Below, piece by piece: positions 39,352 through 50,236 of a stretch of 64,000 bases of DNA. The notes below the pieces were generated by a model. It worked only from the letters and a program-made list of their open reading frames with translations, ran no database searches and was not told the DNA's origin. A program made the translations under genes and the position numbers. Positions within the stretch are counted from its first letter, which is position 1, and each line of letters begins with the position of its first letter. The stretch is from BOG-908 sp964244615 (GTDB lineage: Bacteria > Pseudomonadota > Alphaproteobacteria > Acetobacterales > Acetobacteraceae): positions 1-64,000 of the forward strand of contig CAXTJP010000002.1 in assembly GCA_964244615.1 (NCBI GenBank). Reading direction: 5' to 3'.

Positions 39352-40404
39352 CTACTTGCCCACCCAGGCGGCGAAGCGCGCTTCGAGCTTGTCGCCGTTG
39401 TCGAGCCAGAAACTCTCGTCGATGGTCAGGCCGGCCTGCAGGTTGGCCGGCAGGGTCGGGCTCTGCGCGCGCGCCTCCGCCGGCAGCAGGGCGAAGCCGG
39501 TCCGCGTGGCGGGGCCGAGCCGCGTCTCGCGCGCGAAGCCGGCCTGGCGTGCCGCGTCGCTGGCCACCTGGATGGCGGCCAAGGCGCCACGGCCATGCGG
39601 CGCGTCGACAGGCCGCGCCCAGCTGACCGTCTCCTCAAGGCTGCCGGTCCATTGCGCGGCGAGATGCGCCCTGGGGCCGGTCGGCAGGGTTGAGGCCTGG
39701 GCGGAGGTCAGCAGCACCTTGGCCGCCTCCAGCAACTGGGCCGCTTGCGCGGGCTGGTCCCACCACAGGATGTAGGGCTTGAGCTGGTCGAGCTTGCGGA
39801 AGGCGCGATCCACCCCGTCCGACGATCGCAGGGTTCGGTAAACGTCCCCCACGGCCACGCCGTCGGCCATCAGCGCGATCTCGAGGTTGCCGCGCGCGGC
39901 GCGGCGCAGCCCGCGTCGTCCCGGATGCTTGGCCACGTCCCAGAAATCCGGCCAGCCAGGGGCGCCCTGCACCTTGTCGCGGTCCCAGGCCATCACCGTG
40001 GCCGAAAGGTAGGCGCCGGCGCCGCAATCGGTGGCAGCAGCCGGCACGAAGCGATCCCGGCCGAGCGAGGACCAGTCCAGCCGGTCGAGCAGCTGTGCCC
40101 GGCAGCCCGCCGCCAGGACCGGCCCCGTCGCCAGCACCAGGTCGGTCTGGTGGGCCGTCTGCAGCGCCTTCAGCGCATCGAGCGTGCCGTCCCAGGCCGC
40201 GACGCCGAGCGTCGTCGCGGTCGCGTTGGCGTAGGGCTGCAGCAACAGCCGGCGCGCCGCTTCCGCTTCCGGGCCAGCCTGGGCCGCGACCGACACGGCC
40301 TGGGGCGCATCGTCGCTCGGCACACGCGCAGCGGGCGGGGGTGCGGGTGCGGGTGCCGTGGCCAGGATCAGGGGCGTCAGGGCGAAAAGGGTGGGCGCGC
40401 GCAT
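39352..40404 (-). CDS. Extracellular solute-binding protein (PotD-like)
   Basis: 350 aa. Signal peptide MRAPTLFALTPLILATAPAPA is followed by a Pro/Ala linker and a type II periplasmic binding fold. ATVMAWDRDKVQGAPGWPDFWDVAKHPGRRGLRR and KPYILWWDQPAQAAQLLEAAKVLLTSA are typical of spermidine/putrescine-type binding proteins. The ligand cannot be fixed from sequence. ATG 40404 gives the signal peptide directly; the frame to 40446 would bury it. Confidence 0.78.
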   Translation of the reverse strand: MRAPTLFALTPLILATAPAPAPPPAARVPSDDAPQAVSVAAQAGPEAEAARRLLLQPYANATATTLGVAAWDGTLDALKALQTAHQTDLVLATGPVLAAGCRAQLLDRLDWSSLGRDRFVPAAATDCGAGAYLSATVMAWDRDKVQGAPGWPDFWDVAKHPGRRGLRRAARGNLEIALMADGVAVGDVYRTLRSSDGVDRAFRKLDQLKPYILWWDQPAQAAQLLEAAKVLLTSAQASTLPTGPRAHLAAQWTGSLEETVSWARPVDAPHGRGALAAIQVASDAARQAGFARETRLGPATRTGFALLPAEARAQSPTLPANLQAGLTIDESFWLDNGDKLEARFAAWVGK

Positions 40405-40459
40405 CCGGTTCGCCTCGGTTTCAACAGCGGGCCAGCTATCGGCCATGCATCGCCGGCCA

Positions 40460-41575
40460 TCAAGGATGGTGGTTGGCGAAGGCGGCGGCGTGATGGGCCT
40501 GCCAGGCGATGGCCGCCTGCTGCCCGACCGAGAGGCCGCGCAGCCCGGCGGCGGCCGGGCGCCGCACGACCAGCTCGACGCCCGAGCCGATCAGCAGGCG
40601 CAGGCGATACGTCTCGCCCAGGAACTGCACGTCGATGAGCGTCGCGTCGAGCGCGCCCTCGCCCATCTCCGCCGCACGGGCCGGGGCGATGGCGACGCGG
40701 TCCGGCCGCAGCGCCAGCAGGCAGGGGTCGCCCGGCTGCAGCGTCCGGCCCAGCAACCCCTCCACCAACGGCCCGCAAGCCAGCCGCACCAGGGCGATGT
40801 CGTCCTCCGTCGCCTCGACACGCCCAGGCAGCAGGTTCAGCTCGCCGAGCAGGGCGGCGACGTAGGCGTTGCACGGCCGGTCGAACACCTCCTGCGGGGT
40901 GCCGTGCTGTTCGAGCGCCCCGGCGCGCAGCACCGCCACGCGGTCCGCCACCGCCAGCGCGTCCTGGCCCTGGGCGGTCGCCAGCAGGGTGGTCGCGCCG
41001 AGCAGCGCGTGGATGTGGCGCAGGCTGGCGATCATCGCGGTGCGCCCGGCCGGATCCTGGTCCGAGAACGGCTCGTCGAGCAGCAGCAGGCGTGGCGAGA
41101 ACACCGTGGCGCGGGCGAGCAAGGCGCGCTGGCGCTCCGCGGCGCCCACCTGCGCGGGCAGGCTGCCGGCCAGCTGCCCGAGTTGCACCAGCTCGAGCGT
41201 CTCGGCCACCAGCCTCGCCTGGGCGGCTTGCGGCAGCCGGCGCATGCGCAGGGGAAACGCCACGTTCTCGGCGAGCGTCATGTGGGGGAACAGCGTATCC
41301 TGCTGCTGGACGACGCCGAAACCGCGCTGCCTCACCGATAGCCGCGCGATGTCGCGCCCGTCGAACTGGATGGCGCCGCGCGCCCGCTCGAACCCCGCCA
41401 GGGTACGCAGCAGCGTCGACTTGCCGCTGCCGGAAGGGCCGAGTACTGCGGTCAGCAGCCCCGACGGTGCCGAGAGGTCCAGCCCGTCCAGCGCCTTTGC
41501 CCGCCCGCGCCGGCGTTGCAGCCCGGACACGGACAGTCCGGAGCCGGTCGCCCCGGCATCGGCATCTAAAGCCAT
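40460..41575 (-). CDS. ABC transporter ATP-binding protein (PotA/FbpC-like) with degenerate signature
   Basis: 371 aa: ATPase domain about 1-235, then a TOBE-like C-terminal domain (LLALRPDRVAIAP, LIDVQFLGETYRLRLLIGSG). Walker A GPSGSGKST (46-54), Q-loop (VVQQQDTLFPHMTLAENV) and Walker B RLLLLDEPFSD are intact. The signature LSGGQ, however, reads VGAAE (143-147), and the switch-loop VTHDQ reads LATAQ, with Ala201 in place of the histidine. These changes should badly weaken ATP-driven transport. With the short permease it suggests a decaying or repurposed polyamine-type transporter. Confidence 0.85.
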   Translation of the reverse strand: MALDADAGATGSGLSVSGLQRRRGRAKALDGLDLSAPSGLLTAVLGPSGSGKSTLLRTLAGFERARGAIQFDGRDIARLSVRQRGFGVVQQQDTLFPHMTLAENVAFPLRMRRLPQAAQARLVAETLELVQLGQLAGSLPAQVGAAERQRALLARATVFSPRLLLLDEPFSDQDPAGRTAMIASLRHIHALLGATTLLATAQGQDALAVADRVAVLRAGALEQHGTPQEVFDRPCNAYVAALLGELNLLPGRVEATEDDIALVRLACGPLVEGLLGRTLQPGDPCLLALRPDRVAIAPARAAEMGEGALDATLIDVQFLGETYRLRLLIGSGVELVVRRPAAAGLRGLSVGQQAAIAWQAHHAAAFANHHP

Positions 41576-41683
41576 TCTGCGTGGTCCTGCATGGCAACCA
41601 GCCCTGGGAGGTGGCGTTGGATCGGCCGACGGTGCCTGTTCGTGGCGCCGGCGAACCGATCATCCTGCCAGGAGTGCCTGACC

Positions 41684-41932
41684 ATGGCCATGTCTGACAA
41701 CGCCCGCGACGAAATCCGCAACCTGCGAGAACAGGTGAACCAGCTGATGGAAGATCGCGTCACCCCGATCTTCAACGATGCCGGCAAGCGCGCCACCGAC
41801 GCCGCCAAGAGCGCGCGCGCGTACACCGAGGAGTCGGCGGACATGGTTGCCGACCGCGTTCGCGACCAGCCGCTGATCGCGATCGGGGTTGCGGCCGCGG
41901 TCGGTTTCCTGTTCGGCCGTATCACCAAGTAG
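41684..41932 (+). CDS. DUF883/ElaB/YqjD-like small membrane protein
   Basis: 82 aa. An N-terminal amphipathic helix (DEIRNLREQVNQLMEDRVTPIFNDAGKRATDAAKSA) is followed by a single C-terminal membrane helix (DQPLIAIGVAAAVGFLFGRITK). This is the arrangement of ElaB/YqjD proteins, which in E. coli sit in the inner membrane and can bind ribosomes in stationary phase. It lies 9 bp before another small membrane protein gene, and the pair is probably an operon. Confidence 0.82.
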   Translation: MAMSDNARDEIRNLREQVNQLMEDRVTPIFNDAGKRATDAAKSARAYTEESADMVADRVRDQPLIAIGVAAAVGFLFGRITK

Positions 41933-41941
41933 GCATTGTTC

Positions 41942-42382
41942 ATGCGCACCGTCCGCCTCGCCCGTGTTGCCGCCCAGGCGGAAATCCTGCTGTTGCGTCG
42001 CATGCTCGCTGTGGCGATACGGCGTGCCGTCTTCGGCGTGGTTGCCGGAATCTTCGCGATCGCCGTGCTGGTGTTGTTGCACGTCGTGATCGTGCAGGCG
42101 CTGGAGCGGTTCGCCGGCCTGTCGCCGATCCTTTCGGTGGCCATCCTGCTGGTCGTGGACTTGTTGCTGGCCGGGCTGTTCGGCCTGTTGGCCGCCGGCA
42201 AGGTCGCCGACCCCGTGGCGGACGAGGCACGACGGGTGCGCGACACGAGCCTGGAGCAGGCACGCCAGAGCCTGACACTGGCGGCGATGATCGCACCGGC
42301 GACGCGGCTGGTGGCCCAGACCGGCCTGGTGCGGGTGATCGCGCGCCTGGCCGGGCTGGGTGTGCGTCGTACCCGGCGCTGA
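41942..42382 (+). CDS. Small integral membrane protein (holin-superfamily-like)
   Basis: 146 aa with two membrane helices (AVFGVVAGIFAIAVLVLLHVVIVQAL and SVAILLVVDLLLAGLFGLLAAG), preceded by an Arg-rich N-terminus and followed by a charged helical tail. This resembles the phage-holin-family/DUF1469 proteins that commonly follow DUF883 genes. Its molecular role is unknown. ATG 41942 is used; TTG 41936 is possible. Confidence 0.7.
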   Translation: MRTVRLARVAAQAEILLLRRMLAVAIRRAVFGVVAGIFAIAVLVLLHVVIVQALERFAGLSPILSVAILLVVDLLLAGLFGLLAAGKVADPVADEARRVRDTSLEQARQSLTLAAMIAPATRLVAQTGLVRVIARLAGLGVRRTRR

Positions 42383-42397
42383 GGCGGCCGGCCGCCG

Positions 42398-42991
42398 TCA
42401 GAAGCAGGCGGCGATGAGTTGCGCCATCGAACGGGCACGGTGGCTGTCGGCGTGCTTCTCCTCGGCCGGCATCTCGCCGAAGGTGCGCGTCCGGCCGAGT
42501 GGCATGAACATCGGATCGTAGCCGAATCCCTGGCTGCCACGCGGCGGCCAGGCAAGGTGACCGTCCACCCGGCCCATGAAACTCGCAGTCTCGCCGTCCG
42601 GCCACGCTAGGCTGAGCAGGCAGACGAACCAGGCGCGATCGTCCGACCCGGCACGTTCACGCTGGATGCGCGCCATGGCTCCGGCGAAGTCCCTGGTGGG
42701 CCCGGCCCAGCGTGCCGAGTGGACGCCGGGGGCGCCGCCGAGCCCCGCCACGCAGAACCCCGAATCATCCGCCAGGGCCGGCAGGCCGGACGCATGGGCG
42801 GCGGCGCGCGCTTTCAGACGCGCGTTGCCGGCGAAATCGGGCTCGGTCTCTTCAGGTTCGGGCAGGCCGAGCGCCCCGGCCGAGACCAGCACCACCCCGC
42901 TCGGGGCGACCAGCGCCGCGATCTCGCGCAGCTTGCCTTCGTTGTGGCTCGCCAGCACGAGGCGGCTGCCGGGCAGGATGCGGCGCGCCAT
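42398..42991 (-). CDS. rdgB: Non-canonical purine NTP pyrophosphatase (RdgB/HAM1)
   Basis: 197 aa; hydrolyses dITP, XTP and similar nucleotides to keep them out of DNA. LVLASHNEGKLREIAALV contains the substrate loop. ALADDSGFCVAGLGGAPGVHSARWAG carries the catalytic Asp residues, and GSQGFGYDPMFMPLGRTRTFGEM plus SHRARSM complete the family pattern. It follows rph by 6 bp on the same strand, a pairing common in alphaproteobacteria. Confidence 0.95.
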   Translation of the reverse strand: MARRILPGSRLVLASHNEGKLREIAALVAPSGVVLVSAGALGLPEPEETEPDFAGNARLKARAAAHASGLPALADDSGFCVAGLGGAPGVHSARWAGPTRDFAGAMARIQRERAGSDDRAWFVCLLSLAWPDGETASFMGRVDGHLAWPPRGSQGFGYDPMFMPLGRTRTFGEMPAEEKHADSHRARSMAQLIAACF

Positions 42992-42997
42992 GGGCGC

Positions 42998-43708
42998 TCA
43001 GGCCAGTGCTGCTTGCTGCGCCTCGAACAGCCGCGCCGTGCCGAGCCTGGCCAGCCGCATCAGCTCGAGGAACTGCGCCTCGGTGAACGGCGACTGTTCG
43101 GCGGTGCCCTGCACCTCGACGATGCCGGTCTTGGTGAGCACGAAGTTGGCGTCGGCCTCGGCGCCGCTATCCTCGGCGTAGTCGAGGTCGAGCAGCGCGT
43201 CGCCGGCGACCAGGCCGCAGGAGATCGCGGCGACCTGGCCCAGCAGCGGCACCGTGGCGATCACCCGGTTGGCGACCAGCTTGCGGAACGCCAGGGTGAG
43301 CGCGACGTAGGCGCCCGTGATGCTGGCGCAGCGCGTGCCGCCGTCGGCGTTCAGCACGTCGCAGTCCAGCGCCACCGACATCTCGCCCATCGCCGCCCGG
43401 TCGGTGACCGCGCGCAGCGAACGGCCGATCAGCCGCTGGATCTCCTGGGTGCGGCCGGACTGCTTGCCGCGCGCCGCCTCGCGGTCGCCGCGCGTGTGGG
43501 TGGCGCGTGGCAGCATGCCGTACTCGGCCGTCACCCAGCCGCGCCCCTGGCCGCGCATGAAAGGCGGCACTTTCGGCTCCACGCTCGCGGTGCACAGCAC
43601 TTCGGTGCCGCCCATCCGGATCAGGCAGCTGCCCTCGGCATGGTGGGAGAAGCCCGGCTCGATGGAGATGCTGCGCGTGGCGTCCGCGGCGCGGCCGTTC
43701 AGTCTCAT
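42998..43708 (-). CDS. rph: Ribonuclease PH
   Basis: 236 aa; phosphorolytic 3' trimming of tRNA precursors. ISIEPGFSHHAEGSCLIRMGGTEVLC, GRGWVTAEYGMLPRATHTRGDREAARGKQSGRTQEIQRLIGRSLRAV and LDCDVLNADGGTRCASITGA, LDLDYAEDSGAEADANFVL are diagnostic. ATG 43708 is the family-like start; the open frame to 44929 is overlap with the divergent ATP-grasp gene. Confidence 0.96.
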   Translation of the reverse strand: MRLNGRAADATRSISIEPGFSHHAEGSCLIRMGGTEVLCTASVEPKVPPFMRGQGRGWVTAEYGMLPRATHTRGDREAARGKQSGRTQEIQRLIGRSLRAVTDRAAMGEMSVALDCDVLNADGGTRCASITGAYVALTLAFRKLVANRVIATVPLLGQVAAISCGLVAGDALLDLDYAEDSGAEADANFVLTKTGIVEVQGTAEQSPFTEAQFLELMRLARLGTARLFEAQQAALA

Positions 43709-43774
43709 GGCATGTGTCCCGGCGTGTGTGGCGGCGTGCTTACACCAGAGGCAGGTTTGCGCCATATCCGGGCG

Positions 43775-44833
43775 ATGGACGGCAGGGCGATGCACCAGGA
43801 GGCGCCGGCGGCGCCTTCGCGCCACCGAGGGCTGCGCATCGCCGACTTGCCCAAGCCGGTGCTTTGCATCCCGTTGGTGGCGCAGTGGCTGTGGCTGGCG
43901 CTGCGTCATCGCAGCCTGACGCTCCCTTCCGCACTCAACCCGCAGATCGAGACCGGCGGACTGGCGGGGGAGACCAAATCCTCCTGCCTCGCGCAGATCG
44001 GGCCTGGCTTTGCGGACTGGATCGCGCCGTGGCGACGCGTCGGCCCTGGCGAAGACGCGGCGGCGATCGTGAGGGCTGCCGGTATCGACTACCCGCTGGT
44101 TGCCAAGCCGGACATCGGCTGGTGCGGCTTCGGCGTCCGGCGGATCGGCGGCGCCGCCGACCTCGCGGCGTACGTGGCCGCGTTTCCGCGCGAGGCCGCC
44201 TTTCTGCTGCAGCGTTTCGTGCCGGGGGGCGAGGCCGGTCTGTTCTACCTGCGCGTTCCGGGATCGGCGGCCGGCCAGGTCGTGGGCATCACCTTGCGTC
44301 ACCCGCCGGTCGTGTACGGCGACGGGGTGCGCTCGGTGGCCGCGTTGCGGGCGGACGGTCGGGCACCTGGCGTGTCGGCCGGCTTGTCGGCCGAGATGCT
44401 GGCGCGCGTGGCGGCCCCGGGGGAGGCGGTGCCGCTCGGCACCGTCGCGTCGCTGCGCGTCGGCGGGCGTTATGAGGACGCGACGCCGCGTTTGACGACG
44501 GCCTTGCAGGAACGCGTGGACGCGATCGCGCGCTCGATGCCGGACTTTCACGCCGGCCGCTTCGACGTGCGCTTCGCAACGTTGCCCGACCTGCTCGCCG
44601 GCCGGTTCCGGATCATCGAGGTCAACGGTGCGGGGTCGGAGGCGATTCATCTGTGGGACGAGCGCCTGCCGATCCTGACCGCGTTCGCTGGTGTGTTCGC
44701 CAAGCAGGCCACCCTGTTCCGGCTCGGCGCGATGATGCGGGCGCGCGGCCATCGCCCGGTCGGCGTGCTGGCGCTGGCGCATGCCTGGCTGCGGCAGCAG
44801 CGCCTCATCGCGCGTTACCCGCCGTCGAACTAG
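43775..44833 (+). CDS. ATP-grasp domain protein of unknown substrate
   Basis: 352 aa. The middle shows an ATP-grasp fold: YPLVAKPDIGWCGFGVRRI (ATP-binding Lys and loop), FLLQRFVPGGEAGLFYLRVPG, and near the C-terminus GRFDVRFATLPDLLAGRFRIIEVNGAGSEAIHLWD (metal-binding Asp, Glu and Asn). D-Ala-D-Ala ligase and carboxylate-amine ligases share this layout. The N-terminal LCIPLVAQWLWLALRHRSLTLPSALNP is typical of an uncharacterised proteobacterial group. The start may be ATG 43775 or ATG 43790. No partner gene suggests a pathway. Confidence 0.75.
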   Translation: MDGRAMHQEAPAAPSRHRGLRIADLPKPVLCIPLVAQWLWLALRHRSLTLPSALNPQIETGGLAGETKSSCLAQIGPGFADWIAPWRRVGPGEDAAAIVRAAGIDYPLVAKPDIGWCGFGVRRIGGAADLAAYVAAFPREAAFLLQRFVPGGEAGLFYLRVPGSAAGQVVGITLRHPPVVYGDGVRSVAALRADGRAPGVSAGLSAEMLARVAAPGEAVPLGTVASLRVGGRYEDATPRLTTALQERVDAIARSMPDFHAGRFDVRFATLPDLLAGRFRIIEVNGAGSEAIHLWDERLPILTAFAGVFAKQATLFRLGAMMRARGHRPVGVLALAHAWLRQQRLIARYPPSN

Positions 44834-44980
44834 GGCGTAGCGATAGGGGCGTCTGTCCGTCCTTGCCGCGCATTGCGCGTTCGGCCGAGGCAGACAAATC
44901 GCCCGCCCGCTGCGCGTCCAGCCGATCACGCTTTAGCTGGTTTACCTGTGGCAGCAGGCCGCGGCGCGTTATGCTGCCGT

Positions 44981-46036
44981 ATGGACAACCCGACCAAGCC
45001 GCTTCCGCCCGGATTGGACCCGCGTGCCGCCGCAGTGATGCGCGAGATCGTGGAGCAATACGTCGGCACCGGCGAGCCGGTCGGCAGCCGCACCCTGGCC
45101 CGCCGGCTGCCGATCGCCCTGTCGCCCGCCACGATACGCAACGTCATGGCGGACCTGACCGAGGCGGGCCTGCTGTTCGCGCCGCACACCAGCGCCGGCC
45201 GCCTGCCCACCGATCGCGGCCTGCGGCTGTTCGTCGACGGGCTGATGGAGTTCGGCGACCTGCCGGACGACGAGCGCGACAGCATCAGCCGGCAATTAGT
45301 GGCGCATGGCCGCAGCCTGCAGGACACGCTCGCCGACGCGTCCGCCATGCTGTCCGGCCTCAGCCAGGCGGCCGGCATGGTGCTGGCGCCGAAATCCGAC
45401 GGCGCCATCAAGCACATCGAGTTCGCCTCCCTGGGGTCTGGCCGCGCGCTGGTGATCCTGGTCGCGGCCGACGGGCAGGTGGAGAACCGAGTCATCGAGA
45501 TCCCGCCCGGCCTGCCGCCCTCGGCCCTGACCGAGGCAGCCAACTACCTCAACGCCCGCGCCGCCGGCCGCACCCTGGTGGAATTGCGCCGCCGGGTGGC
45601 CGAGGAGATGGTGCTGGACCGCGGCCAGCTCGACCAGCTGACCGCCGGCGTGGTCGAGGCTGGGCTCGCCACCTGGACCGAAGCCGGGCGCGGCGGCAGC
45701 CTGATCGTGCGCGGTCAGGCCAGGCTGCTGGCCGACGTAACCCAGATCGAGAACCTGGCCGCAATCCAGGTGCTGTTCGACCGGCTCGAGACGCAGGAGA
45801 CGATGCTCCGCCTGCTGGAACTCGCGGAACAGTCGGACGGCGTACGTATCTTCATCGGCGCCGAGAGCGCGGTGTTCGGCAGCTCCGGCGTGTCGATGAT
45901 CGTGGCGCCGGCGCGCAACGCGGCGGACCGGATCGTCGGCGCCATCGGCGTGATCGGGCCGACGCGGATCAATTACGGCCGGATCATCCCGGTGGTCGAC
46001 TACACCGCGCGCGTCATCGGCCGGCTGCTCGGGTAG
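44981..46036 (+). CDS. hrcA: Heat-inducible transcription repressor HrcA
   Basis: 351 aa. An N-terminal winged helix (AAVMREIVEQYVGTGEPVGSRTLARRLPIALSPATIRNVMADLTEAGLL, PHTSAGRLPTDRGLRLFVDGLM) and the GAF-like dimer domain ending VIGPTRINYGRIIPVVDYTARVIGRLL identify it. HrcA represses groESL and sometimes dnaK by binding CIRCE inverted repeats. No CIRCE (TTAGCACTC-N9-GAGTGCTAA) was found upstream of hrcA, grpE or dnaK in this window, so its target is probably elsewhere. ATG 44981 is used. Confidence 0.94.
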   Translation: MDNPTKPLPPGLDPRAAAVMREIVEQYVGTGEPVGSRTLARRLPIALSPATIRNVMADLTEAGLLFAPHTSAGRLPTDRGLRLFVDGLMEFGDLPDDERDSISRQLVAHGRSLQDTLADASAMLSGLSQAAGMVLAPKSDGAIKHIEFASLGSGRALVILVAADGQVENRVIEIPPGLPPSALTEAANYLNARAAGRTLVELRRRVAEEMVLDRGQLDQLTAGVVEAGLATWTEAGRGGSLIVRGQARLLADVTQIENLAAIQVLFDRLETQETMLRLLELAEQSDGVRIFIGAESAVFGSSGVSMIVAPARNAADRIVGAIGVIGPTRINYGRIIPVVDYTARVIGRLLG

Positions 46037-46109
46037 CGCGCCCTGCCGATGGGCCGGCGACACGATCGCGGCCCTTGTTCGCCGCCGGGTGATCGCCTAC
46101 CTGCGGCCC

Positions 46110-46682
46110 ATGAGCGACACGTTTGAACATCCCGAGGCGGGCAACGAGACCGACAGCCAGCCGGAAGCGCTGATGGCCGAAGCGGCAAAGCGGATCGCCG
46201 AGCTCGAGACCGAGCGCGACGATTATCGCGACCGCTGGATGCGCGCCGAGGCCGAGACGCAGAACGTGCGTGCCCGCGGCCGGCGCGAGGTGGACGACGC
46301 GCGCCAGTTCGCCGTACAGAAATTCGCCAAGGACGTGGTCGAAGCCGCCGAGAACCTGCGCCGTGGGCTGAGCAGCCTGCCCGCCGCTTCGCCCGGCGAG
46401 CCGGAGATCGTCGCCAAGCTGCGCGACGGCTTCGAGGGCGTGGAGCGCAGCTTCACCGCGCTGCTGGAGCGCAACGGCATCGTCGGCGACGACCCCGTCG
46501 GCAAGCCGTTCGACGCCAACCTGCACCAGGCGATGGCGGAGCAGCCGACGGCGGCCCAGCCGCCGGGGCACGTTGTCCAGTCCTGGAGCCGGGCCTGGAC
46601 GCTGAACGGCCGCCTGCTGCGGCCCGCGATGGTGGTGGTGGCCAAGGCCGAGGACGAGACGCCCGTCGATCGAACGGTCTGA
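46110..46682 (+). CDS. grpE: Nucleotide exchange factor GrpE
   Basis: 190 aa. A long N-terminal coiled coil (IAELETERDDYRDRWMRAEAETQNVRARGRREVDDAR) is followed by the beta domain ending KPFDANLHQAMAEQPT and GRLLRPAMVVVAKA. GrpE releases ADP from DnaK. ATG 46110 (MSDTFEHPE) is preferred; GTG 46089 would add seven residues. It is separated from hrcA by 73 bp. Confidence 0.94.
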   Translation: MSDTFEHPEAGNETDSQPEALMAEAAKRIAELETERDDYRDRWMRAEAETQNVRARGRREVDDARQFAVQKFAKDVVEAAENLRRGLSSLPAASPGEPEIVAKLRDGFEGVERSFTALLERNGIVGDDPVGKPFDANLHQAMAEQPTAAQPPGHVVQSWSRAWTLNGRLLRPAMVVVAKAEDETPVDRTV

Positions 46683-46705
46683 CCGCCCCGCCTATCGATA
46701 CCCGC

Positions 46706-47953
46706 CTACTTGTAGTAGATTTCCAACGCCACCTGGCTCGCGGTGGCGACCGAACTCGTGTCGCTGTCGGCCATGCTGCCCGAGGTGACGTCGACAGCGA
46801 TGCCGTTGGGGAACGCCAAGCCCACCGGCACGGTGTTGTTCTGGCAGCTTCCGGCAACCAGGAGCTTGGTCACCGCCGGCACGCTCGTGCCCACCGTGGG
46901 CGCCGAGCTGAGGGCGAACAGCCGCAGGTACACGCTGGCCGTGCCGCTGTTGCAGGCCTCGTAGCCATAGACCATGCCGGTGTTGGCCTTCACGTTCGCC
47001 GCCATGGTCGAAGATGCTGCGTTGAGAGCGCGATACACGCTGGCGCCTCCGCTCGACACCGCCTGCAGATAGGTCGGCACGTTGTTGGCGCTCGGCACCG
47101 TCACGACGTACGGGCGGCCCGACGTGTCGCAGGGCACGGCGCCCTGCTGTCCCGCCGCGAAGCTCGGCAGCGTGGTGTTCGCCAGGCAGCCGATGACCAT
47201 GCTGCTGGTAGCCGTGGCGGCGGCGGGCGCCACCGGGCCGAGCGGGGCCGACTGGCCGGATGCGGTCGCGGCGCCCGACGGCAACGGCAGGCTGGCGGCG
47301 GAGACCGGCTGCGTCGCCGGCAGGTTCGACACGGACACCGAGCCGATCGCGTTGCTGCCGGAAGCGAGCCCGACCGACGTGCCGCCGGCCAGGCTCACCG
47401 CCCAGTTGCCGGACTGGCTGACCGCCTGGGTCGCCGGCAGGTTGGAGACGGCGACCGAGCCGATGGCGTTGGTTCCGGACGGTAGCGCCGGCAACGAAGC
47501 CACATCGACCTGGCCGATGTCGTTGCTGCCGGCCGACAGGCCGATGCTGCTGCCCGGCGCGAGCCCCACGGTCCAACTGCCCGATTGCGTGACGCCGCCC
47601 ACCGTCAGGGTGCCGGCGCCCAGGCTCACCATCGGACTGCCGGAAAGCCCGACCGTGCCGGTCACGCTCAGCGCGCCGCCGCTCACCAGCGCGTCCAGGG
47701 CCGGGTCACTGACCGGCAGCCGGTTGCTGGAGGATACCGCCATGCCGCCCAGGTTGATGGAGACCGCACCGCTGCCGCCGCCCCCGCCGCCCGAGCCGAA
47801 ATTGCACGGCGCGACCCCGGTGCCGCTCGGGCAGAAGATTGTGACGCCGGGAAAGCGGTTGTGCCCGTCGGGTGCGAGAAAGCTCGTCTGGGCCAGGGCG
47901 GTCTCCGGTGCCAGGCAGGCGAGGGCAACGGGCAGGGATCGGCGCAGCGTCAT
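46706..47953 (-). CDS. Secreted repeat protein with phage-structural-like modules
   Basis: 415 aa from ATG 47953, with GGAG eight bases upstream. A signal peptide (TLRRSLPVALACLAPETALAQ) is followed by a Gly-rich linker. Repeats of SQSGNWAVSLAGG plus TSVGLASGSNAIGSVSVSNLPATQ occur about three times, as in phage tail or capsid-decoration proteins. The C-terminal domain has paired cysteines (VIGCLANTT and VPCDTSGRP; YEACNSG and AGSCQNN). The function is unknown. It is antisense to, and lies between, grpE and dnaK. Confidence 0.7.
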   Translation of the reverse strand: MTLRRSLPVALACLAPETALAQTSFLAPDGHNRFPGVTIFCPSGTGVAPCNFGSGGGGGGSGAVSINLGGMAVSSSNRLPVSDPALDALVSGGALSVTGTVGLSGSPMVSLGAGTLTVGGVTQSGSWTVGLAPGSSIGLSAGSNDIGQVDVASLPALPSGTNAIGSVAVSNLPATQAVSQSGNWAVSLAGGTSVGLASGSNAIGSVSVSNLPATQPVSAASLPLPSGAATASGQSAPLGPVAPAAATATSSMVIGCLANTTLPSFAAGQQGAVPCDTSGRPYVVTVPSANNVPTYLQAVSSGGASVYRALNAASSTMAANVKANTGMVYGYEACNSGTASVYLRLFALSSAPTVGTSVPAVTKLLVAGSCQNNTVPVGLAFPNGIAVDVTSGSMADSDTSSVATASQVALEIYYK

Positions 47954-48237
47954 CGGCAGCACTCCTTGGGGCATCTCCGGCGGGCGGCACCGGTGGCCAC
48001 CCGCCATTTGCCCGCAAGCTATGCGTCGGCCCTCAAGCTGGGCAACAAAATGTTCTTGAAACGTTCCGTGCGGCGCGTTAGTTTTCGTCGCTCGCCTGGC
48101 CGGTCGGGGCGGGACTGTCCGGCGCTTCCACCCCTTGTGAAACGGCCGGCCGCTCAATACATCCCGGCACATCGAATTGAGGGCCGCGTGCGGTGCTTCG
48201 GGCCGCACCCGGCCGCTTTGGAGGAGTGTTTTCGTAA

Positions 48238-50151
<1,914 letters not shown>

Positions 50152-50172
50152 GGCCTGCAGGTCAAGCGAGGC

Positions 50173-50202
50173 GCCGGACGGCAGCAATGCCGTCCGGCTT
50201 TT
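50173..50202 (+). terminator. Intrinsic terminator between dnaK and dnaJ
   Basis: GCCGGACGGC, loop AGCAAT, GCCGTCCGGC, then TTTT: a perfect 10-bp GC-rich stem followed by a short U-run, 21 bp after the dnaK stop. It should reduce readthrough so that dnaJ is made at a lower level than dnaK. Confidence 0.85.
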
Positions 50203-50236
50203 GCTATGACGGCGCGGCATCGCCCAGGGGTGATCG

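Noticed and set aside
44834..44980. CIRCE element upstream of hrcA
   Set aside because: No TTAGCACTC-N9-GAGTGCTAA-like repeat is present here or before grpE and dnaK.
48051..48237. Heat-shock sigma promoter for dnaK
   Set aside because: CTTGAA at 48055-48060 fits a -35, but no acceptable -10 lies at the right distance; reported only as a remark.
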